The position numbers and the translations under genes were made by a program. A stretch of 12,895 nt of DNA, from the NCBI GenBank assembly GCA_900552285.1, contig URYV01000031.1, positions 1 to 12,895 of the forward strand, read 5' to 3'. Below the pieces are notes generated by a model. The model was not told where the DNA came from. It saw only the letters and a program-made list of their open reading frames with translations, and ran no database searches. The DNA is from an uncultured Oscillospiraceae bacterium (GTDB lineage Bacteria; Bacillota; Clostridia; Oscillospirales; Acutalibacteraceae). Shown one piece after another: positions 6,078-12,895 of this stretch. The first letter of the stretch is position 1. Each line of letters opens with the position of its first letter.

Positions 6078-7324
6078 TGGAAAAGCACGATCTTGTCATA
6101 ATCGGAACCGGCCCTGCGGGAATGGCCGCCGCGGCCGCCGCCTACGACGCGGGAGTCAGCGACATCGTCATGATAGACCGCGAGGTCAGACCCGGCGGAA
6201 TACTGCTTCAGTGCGTCCATACCGGCTTCGGCTTCGAGCGGTTCGGAAAGGAAATGTCAGGCCCCGAATACGCCGCCGTTTTCGAGCAAAAGCTTGAGGA
6301 GCTGGGAATTAAAATATACAGCTCGTCCATGGTCACCTCCATAACAAAGGAGCGGGAGGTCACCTATCAAAATCAAAACGGCTTTTTCACAATAAAGGCG
6401 GGAGCCATAATTCTCGCCATGGGCTGCCGCGAGCGCAGCAGGGGAGCCGTTGCCATACCCGGCAGCCGCCCTGCGGGAGTTTACACGGCGGGTATCGCCC
6501 AAAAGCTTGTAAACTGCGAGGGCTATACCCTCGGCAAAAAGGTTTTTGTGCTCGGCTCTGGGGATATAGGTCTTATTATGGCCGACCGTCTTAAGAGAAC
6601 CGGCGCCGACGTGCTTGCCGTCTGCGAGCTTATGCCATATTCAAACGGCACCAAGAAAAATATGGACGAATGCCTTGTCGCCAACAACATTCCGCTGCTG
6701 CTTTCCCACACCGTCACCGAAATTCACGGCAAAAACAGGGTGGAGGGGGTCACCGTCGCCGAGGTTGACAAAGCAAGACGCCCCGTCCCCGGAACCGAAA
6801 AATTCTATGAGTGCGACACCCTGCTGCTTTCGGTGGGCCTTATCCCCGAAAACGAGCTGACCGAGCTTGCGGGAATTCCCATAAGCCCCGTCACCAAGGG
6901 ACCCATCGTCGACCAGTTCCGCCAGACCCTTGTGGAGGGCATTTTCGCCTGCGGCAACGTGCTTCACGTTCACGACCTTGTGGATTTTGTGTCAAACGAA
7001 TCCGAGCTTGCCGGGCGTTCGGCCGCCGAATATCTCAAAAATCCCACCTTCGGGGAAAATTTCGTCTCCACCGAAAGGGGCGAGAACGTGTCATATATAA
7101 TTCCTCACCGAATCTGCGTCGACCTCGGACGGGACATGATCATGCTTTTCCGTGTCAAAAAGCCCATGGAAAAGGTCAGGATAACGGTGGAATCAAACGA
7201 CACCGAGCTTGCCTCCGAATACCGCGAAAGGGTTCTTCCCGGGAAAATGGAAAAGATAAAGCTTTCGGGACGCAAGCTGCCCGACCTCACCGGAACGGTC
7301 AAGGTTTCGGTTGTGAAGGCTTAA
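6077..7324 (+). CDS. NAD(P)/FAD-dependent oxidoreductase, partner of the GlpA-like subunit
   Basis: A 415-residue two-dinucleotide-fold oxidoreductase. The FAD site is LVIIGTGPAG (6-15), the NAD(P)H site VFVLGSGDIG (156-165), and the FAD-closing motif GIFACGNVLHVHDLVD (288-303). It lacks the redox CxxC of thioredoxin reductase, so it is not a disulfide reductase. MGCRERSRG (115-123) is typical of the subunit found beside GlpA-like/BFD proteins in Firmicutes. A C-terminal domain of about 85 residues follows. ATG at 6077 shares a base with the previous TAA. The frame is open further upstream, but that part overlaps the previous gene and is not expected to be translated. The likely job is passing electrons between NAD(P) and the substrate-oxidising subunit. 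The third gene common in such operons (DUF1667) is absent; a terminator follows instead. Confidence 0.85.
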   Translation: MEKHDLVIIGTGPAGMAAAAAAYDAGVSDIVMIDREVRPGGILLQCVHTGFGFERFGKEMSGPEYAAVFEQKLEELGIKIYSSSMVTSITKEREVTYQNQNGFFTIKAGAIILAMGCRERSRGAVAIPGSRPAGVYTAGIAQKLVNCEGYTLGKKVFVLGSGDIGLIMADRLKRTGADVLAVCELMPYSNGTKKNMDECLVANNIPLLLSHTVTEIHGKNRVEGVTVAEVDKARRPVPGTEKFYECDTLLLSVGLIPENELTELAGIPISPVTKGPIVDQFRQTLVEGIFACGNVLHVHDLVDFVSNESELAGRSAAEYLKNPTFGENFVSTERGENVSYIIPHRICVDLGRDMIMLFRVKKPMEKVRITVESNDTELASEYRERVLPGKMEKIKLSGRKLPDLTGTVKVSVVKA

Positions 7325-7337
7325 ATACGACGATTTT

Positions 7338-7366
7338 AAGGCATGGCGTTTGGCCGTGCCTTTTTT
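7338..7366 (+). terminator. Terminator of the flavoprotein operon
   Basis: AAGGCATGGC (7338-7347) and GCCGTGCCTT (7353-7362) form a 10-bp stem with one T-G pair and a 5-nt loop. The T run at 7361-7366 completes a textbook Rho-independent terminator. Confidence 0.9.
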
Positions 7367-7410
7367 CGTTGAATAAAAGTTTATGGTTTAAAATTTCCGA
7401 AAAATTCGCG

Positions 7411-7439
7411 TTGACAATTTCCCCTGAGTCATTTAGAAT
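7411..7439 (+). promoter_or_regulatory. Promoter of the DUF554 gene
   Basis: TTGACA (7411-7416), 17 bp, then TAGAAT (7434-7439): consensus -35, ideal spacing and a one-mismatch -10. Transcription should begin near 7446, leaving a leader of about 18 nt. Confidence 0.85.
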
Positions 7440-7463
7440 ATTTTGTCGAACGGAAGTGATTTT

Positions 7464-8186
7464 ATGATAGGGCTCGGCACCCTTATAAACACCGCGGCGG
7501 TGGCCGTCGGCTGCCTTTTGGGTATGCTCTTTAAAAAAGGAATAAGCGAGCAGGTTCAGAACATTCTCATGTCGGCCTGCGGAGTGGCAACAATGTTTAT
7601 CGGCGCGGGCGGGGCCTTTGCCTCAATGCTTGTTCCGTCGGAAAAGGGCTTTGAAACGGCAGGCGGTATGCTGCTCATCATAAGCCTCGTGCTCGGCGGG
7701 CTGCTCGGTCAGCTTTGCGGAATTGAGCGGCGAATGGACTGCCTCGGCGAGAAAATCAAGTCGGCGGTGGGAGCGCAGGGCGACGGCGGCTTTGTGGAAG
7801 GCTTTGTGGGGCTGTCCCTTGTGGTGTGCGTGGGAGCCATGGCCGTTGTGGGCGCCATTGAGGACGGCACAACGGGAAACTGCACCACCCTTGTTTCAAA
7901 GTCGGTGCTCGACTTTATCATCTCCCTCGTTTTTGCCTCCTCCTACGGTATCGGAACGATTTTTTCGGCGGCGGCCATTCTTGTTTATGAGGGGCTGATA
8001 ACCGCTGCGGCGGCCTTTTTCGGCTCCTTTGTGCCCCAAAGCGTCATAAGCGACATTTCCTTTGTGGGCTCGGCTCTTATATTCTGCGTGGGCATAAATC
8101 TCGTGTTCGGCAAAAAGATAAAGGTGGGGAATTTTCTTCCGGCTCTTGTCGTCGCGGCCGTTTACAGCGTTGTGTTCAACAAATAA
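7464..8186 (+). CDS. DUF554 family membrane protein (YdfK/YqgA-like)
   Basis: A 240-residue integral membrane protein opening with MIGLGTLINTAAVAVGCLLG, the hallmark of the DUF554 family, and usual in length. About 6-7 hydrophobic segments are visible, around residues 3-23, 39-57, 67-86, 115-132, 150-172, 175-192 and 200-215, with the last part (223-238) also hydrophobic. The family is probably a small-molecule or ion transporter by topology; no substrate is established. ATG at 7464 is preferred over the in-frame TTG at 7443. The predicted transcription start (about 7446) lies downstream of that TTG, and GGAAGTG (7452-7458) sits 5 nt before the ATG. The gene is monocistronic, with strong promoter and terminator. 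It has no evident functional link to its neighbours. Confidence 0.88.
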   Translation: MIGLGTLINTAAVAVGCLLGMLFKKGISEQVQNILMSACGVATMFIGAGGAFASMLVPSEKGFETAGGMLLIISLVLGGLLGQLCGIERRMDCLGEKIKSAVGAQGDGGFVEGFVGLSLVVCVGAMAVVGAIEDGTTGNCTTLVSKSVLDFIISLVFASSYGIGTIFSAAAILVYEGLITAAAAFFGSFVPQSVISDISFVGSALIFCVGINLVFGKKIKVGNFLPALVVAAVYSVVFNK

Positions 8187-8202
8187 AATAAAAAATTTTT
8201 AA

Positions 8203-8238
8203 AAAGGTTGCATTCAAAAGTGCAACCTTTCTTTGTTT
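8203..8238 (+). terminator. Terminator after the DUF554 gene
   Basis: AAAGGTTGCA (8203-8212) and TGCAACCTTT (8221-8230) form a perfect 10-bp stem with an 8-nt loop, followed by CTTTGTTTT. No separate strong promoter is visible before the next gene at 8266, so that gene may depend on read-through or a weak promoter. Confidence 0.85.
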
Positions 8239-8265
8239 TCGGACCCCTTTTTAGGAGGCGAATTT

Positions 8266-9012
8266 ATGAAGCTTAAAAAATCATTTTTAATTTATGCCGA
8301 TTGGGAGCAAAATTGTATGCGGCTCTCCGACGAGCAAAGGGGAAAGCTGTTTTCGGCCGTCATGGCCTACGGGATAAGGGGAGAGGACATCTCCGACGCT
8401 CTCGACGAAGTCACCGCCATGTGCTTTTCCTTCATGAAAAGCCAAATCAAGCGGGACGCCGAAAAATACGAGGCGGTGACCGCCAAAAATTCCGAAAACG
8501 GCAAAAAGGGAGGACGTCCCAAAAAGAGCGGGCGGGGGGAAGAAAACAAAAAATCCGAAAAACCGGGAGAAAGCGAAAAAAGCGAGGGCTTTTTCGAAAA
8601 ACCCAAAAAAGCCGATAATGATAATGATAAAGATAATGATAATGTTAATGACAATGACACAGACAATGATAATGAAAAAGAGCCGCAGAAAAATTCGGGC
8701 GGCGGACGGTTTGAGGAGTTTTGGAGAGAGTATCCGAAAAAACAGAATGTTGTCAGGGCAAGAAAGGCCTTTGAGTTTCTCGCCCCCGACGGTGATACCT
8801 TCGAAAAAATAATGCAGAGCGTTAGGCATTTCAAAAAAAGCGAAAACTGGCAGAAGGAGGGGGGAAGATATATACCTTCGCCCGCCAATTTCCTTCTCGA
8901 CCGAAGGTTTGAGGACGTGCCCGAGAGCGAAATCGAAGAACACGAACCGTGTTATGACCTGGATGAATATCTTAAAAGGAGATTCGGAGATTATATTCGA
9001 AAGCCTGAGTAA
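8266..9012 (+). CDS. Phage-type DUF6291 / replication-initiator-like protein, isolated
   Basis: A 248-residue protein in three parts. Residues 1-85 (KKSFLIYADWEQN, AMCFSFMKSQIKRD, NGKKGGRPKKS) match the DUF6291 pattern found in phage and mobile-element replication regions. Residues 86-148 are a highly charged, low-complexity linker, including an Asp-Asn repeat at 117-136. Residues 149-220 (FEEFWREYPKKQ, ARKAFEFL, GRYIPSPANFLLDRRFED) match the C-terminal module of phage replication/replisome-organiser proteins. AGGAGG (8253-8258) is 7 nt before ATG. The frame is open back to 8233 but without a ribosome site. No integrase, terminase, DnaC-like loader or repressor is adjacent, so this looks like a prophage relic or a domesticated gene. 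A role in DNA binding or replication is inferred from family resemblance only. Confidence 0.75.
   Translation: MKLKKSFLIYADWEQNCMRLSDEQRGKLFSAVMAYGIRGEDISDALDEVTAMCFSFMKSQIKRDAEKYEAVTAKNSENGKKGGRPKKSGRGEENKKSEKPGESEKSEGFFEKPKKADNDNDKDNDNVNDNDTDNDNEKEPQKNSGGGRFEEFWREYPKKQNVVRARKAFEFLAPDGDTFEKIMQSVRHFKKSENWQKEGGRYIPSPANFLLDRRFEDVPESEIEEHEPCYDLDEYLKRRFGDYIRKPE
8614..8673 (+). repeat. GATAAT-type hexanucleotide repeat coding for Asp-Asn dipeptides
   Basis: The stretch is made of GAT/GAC-AAT units with a few substitutions (Lys, Val, Asp, Thr). A 6-base unit keeps the frame when it expands or contracts, so linker length can vary without inactivating the protein. Confidence 0.85.
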
Positions 9013-9079
9013 AAACAGACAACCGTGCCGAGTGTTTCTTTTTGTTCTTTGCAAGCCCCGATTTTGCTCAAAAAAGCCG

Positions 9080-9096
9080 TTTGTAAACAAATTTTT
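9080..9096 (+). terminator. Weak terminator candidate before the rpoB promoter
   Basis: TTTG-TAAA-CAAA followed by TTTTT gives only a 4-5 bp AT-rich stem. It is listed because no better terminator is seen between the phage-type gene and the rpoB promoter. Confidence 0.25.
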
Positions 9097-9105
9097 AAAA
9101 ATCTC

Positions 9106-9134
9106 TTGACATTTGACCCCACTTGAGTTAAAAT
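9106..9134 (+). promoter_or_regulatory. Promoter of rpoB
   Basis: TTGACA (9106-9111), 17 bp, then TAAAAT (9129-9134): a consensus -35 and spacing with a one-mismatch -10. Start point near 9141, so rpoB appears to be transcribed from its own strong promoter. Confidence 0.85.
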
Positions 9135-9140
9135 GCTACT

Positions 9141-9284
9141 TTGTACTAATATAGGTTAGTTTGCACCTTTGCTCCGAGACGGAAAAGACGCGGGGTAGCC
9201 GATTTTTTCGGCCGTCCTTTTCGGAAAAGGGGTGCGGCTGACGGATGTTTTTCAAAATCCTAATAAAACGGAGTGGTAAAGTCG
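9141..9284 (+). promoter_or_regulatory. Structured 5' leader of rpoB
   Basis: About 144 nt between the predicted start point and ATG. TTGCACC (9161-9167) can close against GGTGCGG (9231-9237, two G-T pairs). This encloses hairpins GCCGA/TCGGC (9198-9212) and CCTTTT/AAAAGG (9216-9230). CCGTC (9212-9216) could instead pair with GACGG at 9178-9182 or at 9240-9244, so alternative folds exist. It does not match an RNA family that I can name. The ribosome site GGAGTGG lies at 9270-9276. Confidence 0.45.
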
Positions 9285-12200
9285 ATGGTAAATGTTAAGA
9301 AGGTAAGACTCGGAACCAACGAACGTTACAGCTTTTCAAAGATCAACGAGGTCCTTGAAATGCCAAACCTTATCGAGGTTCAGAAGAGCTCCTACAGATG
9401 GTTTGTGGAGCAGGGGCTTAAAGAGGTCTTCGACGAGATGCAGCCCATTCGGGATTACAGCAACAATCTCGAGCTGACCTTCCTCGGATACCGCTTTGAC
9501 GAGCAGCCCAAATACACTATTTTAGAGTGTAAGGAGCGCGACGCGACCTATGCGGCGCCCCTGCGTGTGACCGCGCGCCTGCTCAACAAAGAAACCGGTG
9601 AAATCAAGGAAAGCGAAGTCTTTATGGGAGACTTCCCCCTCATGACCCCCTCGGGCACCTTTGTCATAAACGGCGCCGAGCGCGTCATTGTTTCCCAGCT
9701 CGTCCGTTCCCCCGGCGCATATTTCGACGTTGCGGTGGACAAATCCGGCCGCAAGCTTTTCAGCGCCACAATCATCCCTATCCGCGGCGCATGGCTCGAA
9801 TATGAGACCGACCAGAACGAGATCATCTATGTCCGCATAGACAAAAACCGCAAGCTGCCGCTGACCACCTTCATCCGCGCCCTCGGAATCGGCAAGGACG
9901 AGGAGATAAAGGAATATTTCGGCGAAAGCGAGCGCCTTCTTGCAACCATCGAAAAGGATGTTACCAAAAACAGCGAGGAGGCTCTCCTCGAGGTTTACAA
10001 AAAGCTGCGCCCCGGCGAGCCCTTTACCGTCGACGGCGCCACCACTCATATCAATAATCTTTTCTTCGACCCCCAGAGATACGACCTCTCGAGAGTCGGA
10101 CGCTTTAAATACAACAAAAAGCTCAACATTGTGGGACGTGTGCTCGGCCGCACGCTGACAAGACCCGTGGCCGACCCGCTGACCGGCGAGCTGCTTGCGG
10201 AACCCGGCGTTACCGTTTCCCGCGAGCTTGCCGAGCTGTTCGACAAAAAGGGCGTTAAGGAAGCATACATCGAGGTCGAGACCGAGGAAGGCAAGAGCGA
10301 GCACAAGGTCATTGCCAACCACACCGTCGACATAAAGGACTATGTTAATTTCGACGCCGAGGCCGAGTGCGGAATCAACGAGCGCGTCTGCTTTGACGAG
10401 CTTGTAAAGCTTTTAGAGGCTTATGACGACGAGGAGGAGCTTAAGGCCGCTCTTCGCGCAAACAAGGATAAGCTCATCCCCAAGCACATCACCCTCGACG
10501 ACATTTTTGCCACCGTCAGCTACATTCTCGGGCTGACCTATGACGTGGGCAGCGTCGACGACATCGACCATCTCGGCAACCGCCGAATCCGTTCGGTAGG
10601 CGAGCTGCTGCAAAATCAGTTCCGTATCGGTATCACCCGTATGGAGCGCGTGGTTCGCGAGAAAATGGGCGTTCAGGCTCAGGACGCCGAGGCCGTCACC
10701 CCCATAAGCCTTATCAATATCCGTCCCGTTGTGGCCGCCATTCGCGAGTTCTTCGGCTCTTCGCCGCTGTCCCAGTTCATGGATCAGACCAACCCCCTCG
10801 CCGAGCTCACCCACAAGCGCCGTCTGTCGGCTCTCGGCCCCGGAGGACTTTCCCGTGACCGCGCCGGATTCGAGGTTCGTGACGTTCACTATACCCACTA
10901 CGGCCGCATGTGTCCTATAGAGACCCCCGAAGGACCCAACATCGGACTTATTTCCTACCTCGCCACCTTTGCGAGAATTAACGAATACGGCTTTGTTGAG
11001 GCGCCCTACCGCCGCGTGGATAAAGAAACCGGCGTGGTGCTTGACGAGGTGGTTTACATGACCGCCGACGTTGAGGACGATTACGTCGTGGCCCAGGCCA
11101 ACGAGCCCCTCGACGAGCAGGGACGTTTCGCCAGAGCCAAGGTTTCGGCCCGCCGCAGAGACGAGTTTATAGAAGTGGAAAGAGAAATGGCCGATTTCAT
11201 GGACGTTTCGCCTAAGATGGTTATTTCGGTGGCCACCTCCATGATCCCCTTCCTCGAGAACGACGACGCCAACCGTGCCCTCATGGGCGCCAACATGCAG
11301 CGTCAGGCCGTTCCGCTGCTCAAGACCGATTCCCCCATTGTCGGAACCGGTATGGAATATAAGGCTGCGGTCGACTCGGGCGTTTGCGTGCTTTGCGAAC
11401 GCGCCGGAACCGTCACCAAGGTCGACGCCGACAGCGTGGAGGTCACCACCGAGTCGGGCGAGGTCGACAAATACGAAATCATCAAATTCCTCCGTTCGAA
11501 CCAGGGCACCTGCATAAATCAGCGCCCCGTGGTGTCGGAGGGTCAGCACGTCGAGCCCCACGACGTTATCGCCGACGGCCCCGCCACAAGCAACGGCGAG
11601 GTTGCCCTCGGAAAGAACGCTCTCATCGGCTTTATGACCTGGGAGGGCTATAACTATGAGGACGCCGTGCTTATAAACGAAAAGGTCGTCAGAGACGACG
11701 TTTTCACATCAATTCATATTGAAGAATACGAGCTCGAGGCCAGAGACACAAAGCTCGGAGCCGAAGAGATAACAAGAGACATCCCGAACGTGGGCGAGGA
11801 CGCCCTTAAGGACCTTGACGAGCGCGGAATCATCCGCATCGGCGCCGAGGTTCGCGCCGGCGACATTCTTGTGGGTAAGGTCACCCCCAAGGGCGAGACC
11901 GAAATGACCGCCGAGGAGCGGCTGCTGCGCGCCATTTTCGGCGAAAAGGCAAGAGAGGTCAGAGACACCTCGCTGCGCGTTCCCCACGGCGAATACGGCA
12001 CCATTGTCGACGTCAAGGTTTTCGACCGCCACAATTCCTCCGAGCTCAACCCCGGAGTTAACATGGTCGTCCGCTGCTATATCGCCCAAAAGAGAAAAAT
12101 CTCGGTGGGAGACAAAATGGCCGGCCGCCACGGAAACAAGGGCGTTGTTTCGAGAATTCTCCCCGTCGAGGATATGCCCTTCCTGCCCGACGGCACCCCC

Positions 12201-12895
12201 CTCGACATCGTGCTCAATCCCCTCGGCGTTCCTTCCCGAATGAACATCGGACAGGTGCTTGAGGTGCATCTCGGCTATGCCGCAAGAGCCCTCGGCTGGA
12301 AGGTCTGCACCCCCGTTTTCGACGGCGCTCACGAGGAGGACATCCGCGAGGCTCTTAAGGAGGCGGGTCTTGCCGAGGACGGCAAAACCGAGCTCTACGA
12401 CGGCCGCACCGGAAGAAAGTTCGACAACCGCGTAACCGTCGGAATTATGTACTTCTTAAAGCTTCACCATCTTGTTGACGATAAAATTCACGCCCGTTCC
12501 ACCGGCCCCTACTCCCTCGTTACTCAGCAGCCTCTCGGAGGTAAGGCTCAGTTCGGCGGACAGCGTTTCGGTGAGATGGAGGTATGGGCCCTGGAGGCAT
12601 ACGGTGCATCCTATACGCTCCAGGAGATCCTGACCGTGAAGTCCGATGACGTTGTGGGCCGTGTGAAGACCTACGAGGCCATCATCAAGGGCGAGAACAT
12701 TCCGGAGCCGGGTATCCCCGAGTCCTTCAAGGTACTCTTAAAGGAACTCCAGTCCCTGGGTCTGGACGTGAGAGTCCTGAAAGACAACGGCGAGGAAGTG
12801 GAGATGTCCGAGAACATCGATTACGCAGACACCGACCTGGATCTGCGCTCCATCATCGAAGGCGACAGACGTTACGACGAGAAAGAGGAATCCTT
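9285..12895 (+). CDS. rpoB: DNA-directed RNA polymerase beta subunit (3' end beyond window)
   Basis: 1203 complete codons are visible and the frame is open to the window edge; firmicute RpoB is usually about 1180-1250 residues, so little is missing. It forms the catalytic cleft of RNA polymerase with beta'. Recognisable segments: MVNVKKVRLGTNERYSFSK at the start; the rifampicin-binding cluster SSPLSQFMDQTNPLAELTHK near 492-511; CPIETPEGPNIGL near 540-555; GDKMAGRHGNKGVVS from 942 with the NTP-contacting lysines; and TGPYSLVTQQPLGGKAQFGG before the C-terminal anchor. D500, H510 and S515 correspond to E. coli 516, 526 and 531 and are wild type. P494 replaces E. coli Gln510. It is not preceded by rplJ-rplL. 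After about 12,560-12,590 codon choice changes sharply. GGAGTGG at 9270-9276 precedes ATG. Confidence 0.98.
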   Translation, partial: MVNVKKVRLGTNERYSFSKINEVLEMPNLIEVQKSSYRWFVEQGLKEVFDEMQPIRDYSNNLELTFLGYRFDEQPKYTILECKERDATYAAPLRVTARLLNKETGEIKESEVFMGDFPLMTPSGTFVINGAERVIVSQLVRSPGAYFDVAVDKSGRKLFSATIIPIRGAWLEYETDQNEIIYVRIDKNRKLPLTTFIRALGIGKDEEIKEYFGESERLLATIEKDVTKNSEEALLEVYKKLRPGEPFTVDGATTHINNLFFDPQRYDLSRVGRFKYNKKLNIVGRVLGRTLTRPVADPLTGELLAEPGVTVSRELAELFDKKGVKEAYIEVETEEGKSEHKVIANHTVDIKDYVNFDAEAECGINERVCFDELVKLLEAYDDEEELKAALRANKDKLIPKHITLDDIFATVSYILGLTYDVGSVDDIDHLGNRRIRSVGELLQNQFRIGITRMERVVREKMGVQAQDAEAVTPISLINIRPVVAAIREFFGSSPLSQFMDQTNPLAELTHKRRLSALGPGGLSRDRAGFEVRDVHYTHYGRMCPIETPEGPNIGLISYLATFARINEYGFVEAPYRRVDKETGVVLDEVVYMTADVEDDYVVAQANEPLDEQGRFARAKVSARRRDEFIEVEREMADFMDVSPKMVISVATSMIPFLENDDANRALMGANMQRQAVPLLKTDSPIVGTGMEYKAAVDSGVCVLCERAGTVTKVDADSVEVTTESGEVDKYEIIKFLRSNQGTCINQRPVVSEGQHVEPHDVIADGPATSNGEVALGKNALIGFMTWEGYNYEDAVLINEKVVRDDVFTSIHIEEYELEARDTKLGAEEITRDIPNVGEDALKDLDERGIIRIGAEVRAGDILVGKVTPKGETEMTAEERLLRAIFGEKAREVRDTSLRVPHGEYGTIVDVKVFDRHNSSELNPGVNMVVRCYIAQKRKISVGDKMAGRHGNKGVVSRILPVEDMPFLPDGTPLDIVLNPLGVPSRMNIGQVLEVHLGYAARALGWKVCTPVFDGAHEEDIREALKEAGLAEDGKTELYDGRTGRKFDNRVTVGIMYFLKLHHLVDDKIHARSTGPYSLVTQQPLGGKAQFGGQRFGEMEVWALEAYGASYTLQEILTVKSDDVVGRVKTYEAIIKGENIPEPGIPESFKVLLKELQSLGLDVRVLKDNGEEVEMSENIDYADTDLDLRSIIEGDRRYDEKEES

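Noticed and set aside
6077..7324. Thioredoxin reductase
   Set aside because: The two-Rossmann layout is similar, but no redox-active CxxC is present and the neighbour is a GlpA-like subunit.
7443..7463. TTG start for the DUF554 protein
   Set aside because: It is upstream of the predicted transcription start and adds residues not typical of the family.
8233..8265. Upstream start for the phage-type protein
   Set aside because: It falls in the terminator tail and lacks a ribosome site; AGGAGG at 8253-8258 fits ATG 8266.
8614..8673. CRISPR-like array
   Set aside because: The units are 6 bases, in frame within a gene and without spacers.
8287..9090. 267-residue minus-strand open frame rich in Phe and Ile
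   Set aside because: Antisense shadow of the Lys/Asp/Asn-rich phage-type gene.
9522..11561. Long minus-strand open frames opposite rpoB (266 and 382 residues)
   Set aside because: Antisense shadows caused by codon bias; the sense strand is unmistakably rpoB.

Overview
The window looks like a chromosomal segment of an anaerobic gut-type Clostridia, probably Oscillospiraceae/Ruminococcaceae-like. The reasons are a moderately GC-rich coding style with AT-rich intergenic gaps, strong AGGAGG ribosome sites, TTGACA/TATAAT promoters (several with an extended -10), and the gene families present. The genus cannot be named from sequence alone. No rRNA, tRNA, CRISPR array, IS element or complete prophage was found.

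Left part (1-2856, minus strand): a truncated GNAT acetyltransferase runs off the left edge. Its leader carries a possible short upstream ORF and a hairpin that could compete for the ribosome site. To its right is a three-gene minus-strand operon, in transcription order a Y-family translesion DNA polymerase, a YolD-like small protein and an AlkD-type DNA alkylation repair protein. The genes overlap by 8 and 11-14 bases and end at a terminator. This is a compact DNA-damage tolerance and repair unit. Its upstream region (2857-3160) has an extended -10 promoter, a 13-bp inverted repeat that could be an operator, and competing GGCTCCCTT hairpin arms. No classical Gram-positive LexA box was seen.

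Middle part (3114-8186, plus strand): brnQ, a branched-chain amino acid importer with its own promoter and terminator. It is followed by a two-gene flavoprotein operon whose start and stop codons overlap. The first protein is a GlpA-like FAD oxidoreductase with a C-terminal [2Fe-2S] BFD-type domain. The second is a two-Rossmann FAD/NAD(P) oxidoreductase. The two probably act as one redox complex, but the DUF1667 partner common in such operons is absent. A separate DUF554 membrane protein follows with an excellent promoter.

Right part (8253-12895, plus strand): an isolated phage-type DUF6291/replication-initiator-like gene with an Asp-Asn repeat linker, then rpoB with its own TTGACA-17-TAAAAT promoter and a leader of about 144 nt rich in possible secondary structure. 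rpoB is not preceded by rplJ-rplL as is usual. It is cut by the window end, and codon usage changes abruptly over its last roughly 110 codons, suggesting a recombinant gene or a chimeric assembly. The strongest leads are this codon switch, the orphan phage-type gene next to rpoB, the rpoB leader, and the possible translational attenuator of the GNAT gene.
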